This document shows positions 63,815 through 64,000 of a stretch of 64,000 bases of DNA, piece after piece. The position numbers were made by a program, and so were the translations under genes. The stretch comes from Halomonas sp. LBP4 (lineage in GTDB: Bacteria > Pseudomonadota > Gammaproteobacteria > Pseudomonadales > Halomonadaceae): NCBI RefSeq assembly GCF_003202205.1, contig NZ_PDOG01000004.1, positions 152,641-216,640 of the forward strand. The letters run 5' to 3'. Positions within the stretch are counted from its first letter, which is position 1; the number at the start of each line of letters is the position of its first letter. The notes under the pieces were generated by a model. The model did not search any database. It saw only the letters and a program-made list of their open reading frames with translations, and was not told where the DNA came from.

Positions 63815-64000
63815 GTCCGCGCCTCCCCGTCGGCGGCGATGCCGTGGCGATAGATCGCGAAGACACGCGGCGCCTGGTCGAGGGTGCCCGTGACCTCGCC
63901 GGCCATCAGCGACTGGATCACCAGCCCCTGGATGGTGCCGATGAACTGCATCGTCGCGGCCTCGAGATCCAGCCCCTCGCGCAGCTCGCCCGTGGCGCGC
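63811..64000 (-). CDS. TetR-family regulator, C-terminal part (cut by window edge)
   Basis: The last 62 codons of a reading frame that enters from the right edge encode LEAATMQFIGTIQGLVIQSL and end IAADGEART, the helical ligand-binding end of a TetR regulator of the type found with RND pumps. Its stop overlaps the membrane-fusion protein start (TCAT on the plus strand at 63811-63814). The DNA-binding part is outside the window. It probably represses its own efflux operon. Confidence 0.75.
   Translation of the reverse strand, partial: RATGELREGLDLEAATMQFIGTIQGLVIQSLMAGEVTGTLDQAPRVFAIYRHGIAADGEART

Overview
The window is GC-rich (clearly above 60%), densely coded DNA whose proteins are rich in Asp and Glu. 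Together with the gene content this points to a halophilic gammaproteobacterium, most likely a denitrifying member of the Halomonadaceae (Halomonas-like). That assignment is inferred from the sequence alone. Most of the window is one denitrification supercluster, from about 15.2 to 58.8 kb.

Left flank (1-15.1 kb). A minus-strand set prpF-like isomerase / tctC / fused tctAB / aconitase A (cut by the window edge) is read divergently from a LysR regulator and looks like a tricarboxylic-acid uptake and catabolism unit. A decayed stretch with a TauE/SafE remnant follows, then a carnitine-type hotdog thioesterase, a prolyl oligopeptidase, and a TRAP operon dctP-dctQ-dctM-amidase-small membrane protein.

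Boundary (15.14-15.25 kb). The 3' end of a tRNA gene is joined to a remnant that looks like the C-terminal Fe-S motif of MoaA. This is a candidate attachment or deletion scar at the left edge of the denitrification cluster.

Nitrate module (15.25-33.9 kb). On the minus strand: NarK-like MFS transporter, narGHJI, a parvulin, moaB, moeA, a DNR-type Crp/Fnr regulator and a DGC-domain protein. On the plus strand: narXL and two narK-type transporters. NarL-type 7-2-7 heptamer pairs lie upstream of narG and both plus-strand narK genes.

NO module (34.0-47.95 kb). On the plus strand are a small membrane protein, norE and norF, followed by a cyanophycin operon (cphB-cphA-iadA) placed inside the denitrification genes. 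On the minus strand are norC-norB-norQ-norD plus a small membrane protein, and nnrS, sirB2 and an AhpD/CMD-like gene. A dispersed palindromic repeat separates norQ from norD, and a shorter relative lies after narI.

Nitrite module (48-57.5 kb). On the minus strand nirS-nirD-nirL-nirG-nirH-nirJ-nirE-nirN encodes cytochrome cd1 nitrite reductase and most of heme d1 synthesis. nirC-nirF is divergent. The shared promoter region holds two TTGAC-N4-GTCAA (DNR/FNR-type) boxes. Flavohemoglobin hmp follows nirCF behind an NsrR-like palindrome.

Right flank (58.8-64 kb). A small conserved protein, then a tetR-MFP-RND efflux operon on the minus strand, cut by the window edge.

Together the genes take nitrate to nitrite (Nar), nitrite to NO (NirS) and NO to N2O (Nor), with Mo-cofactor and heme d1 supply, transport, nitrate/NO sensing and NO detoxification. 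No nos genes, nirM or nsrR are seen here. No rRNA gene, complete tRNA, CRISPR array, transposase or integrase was found.
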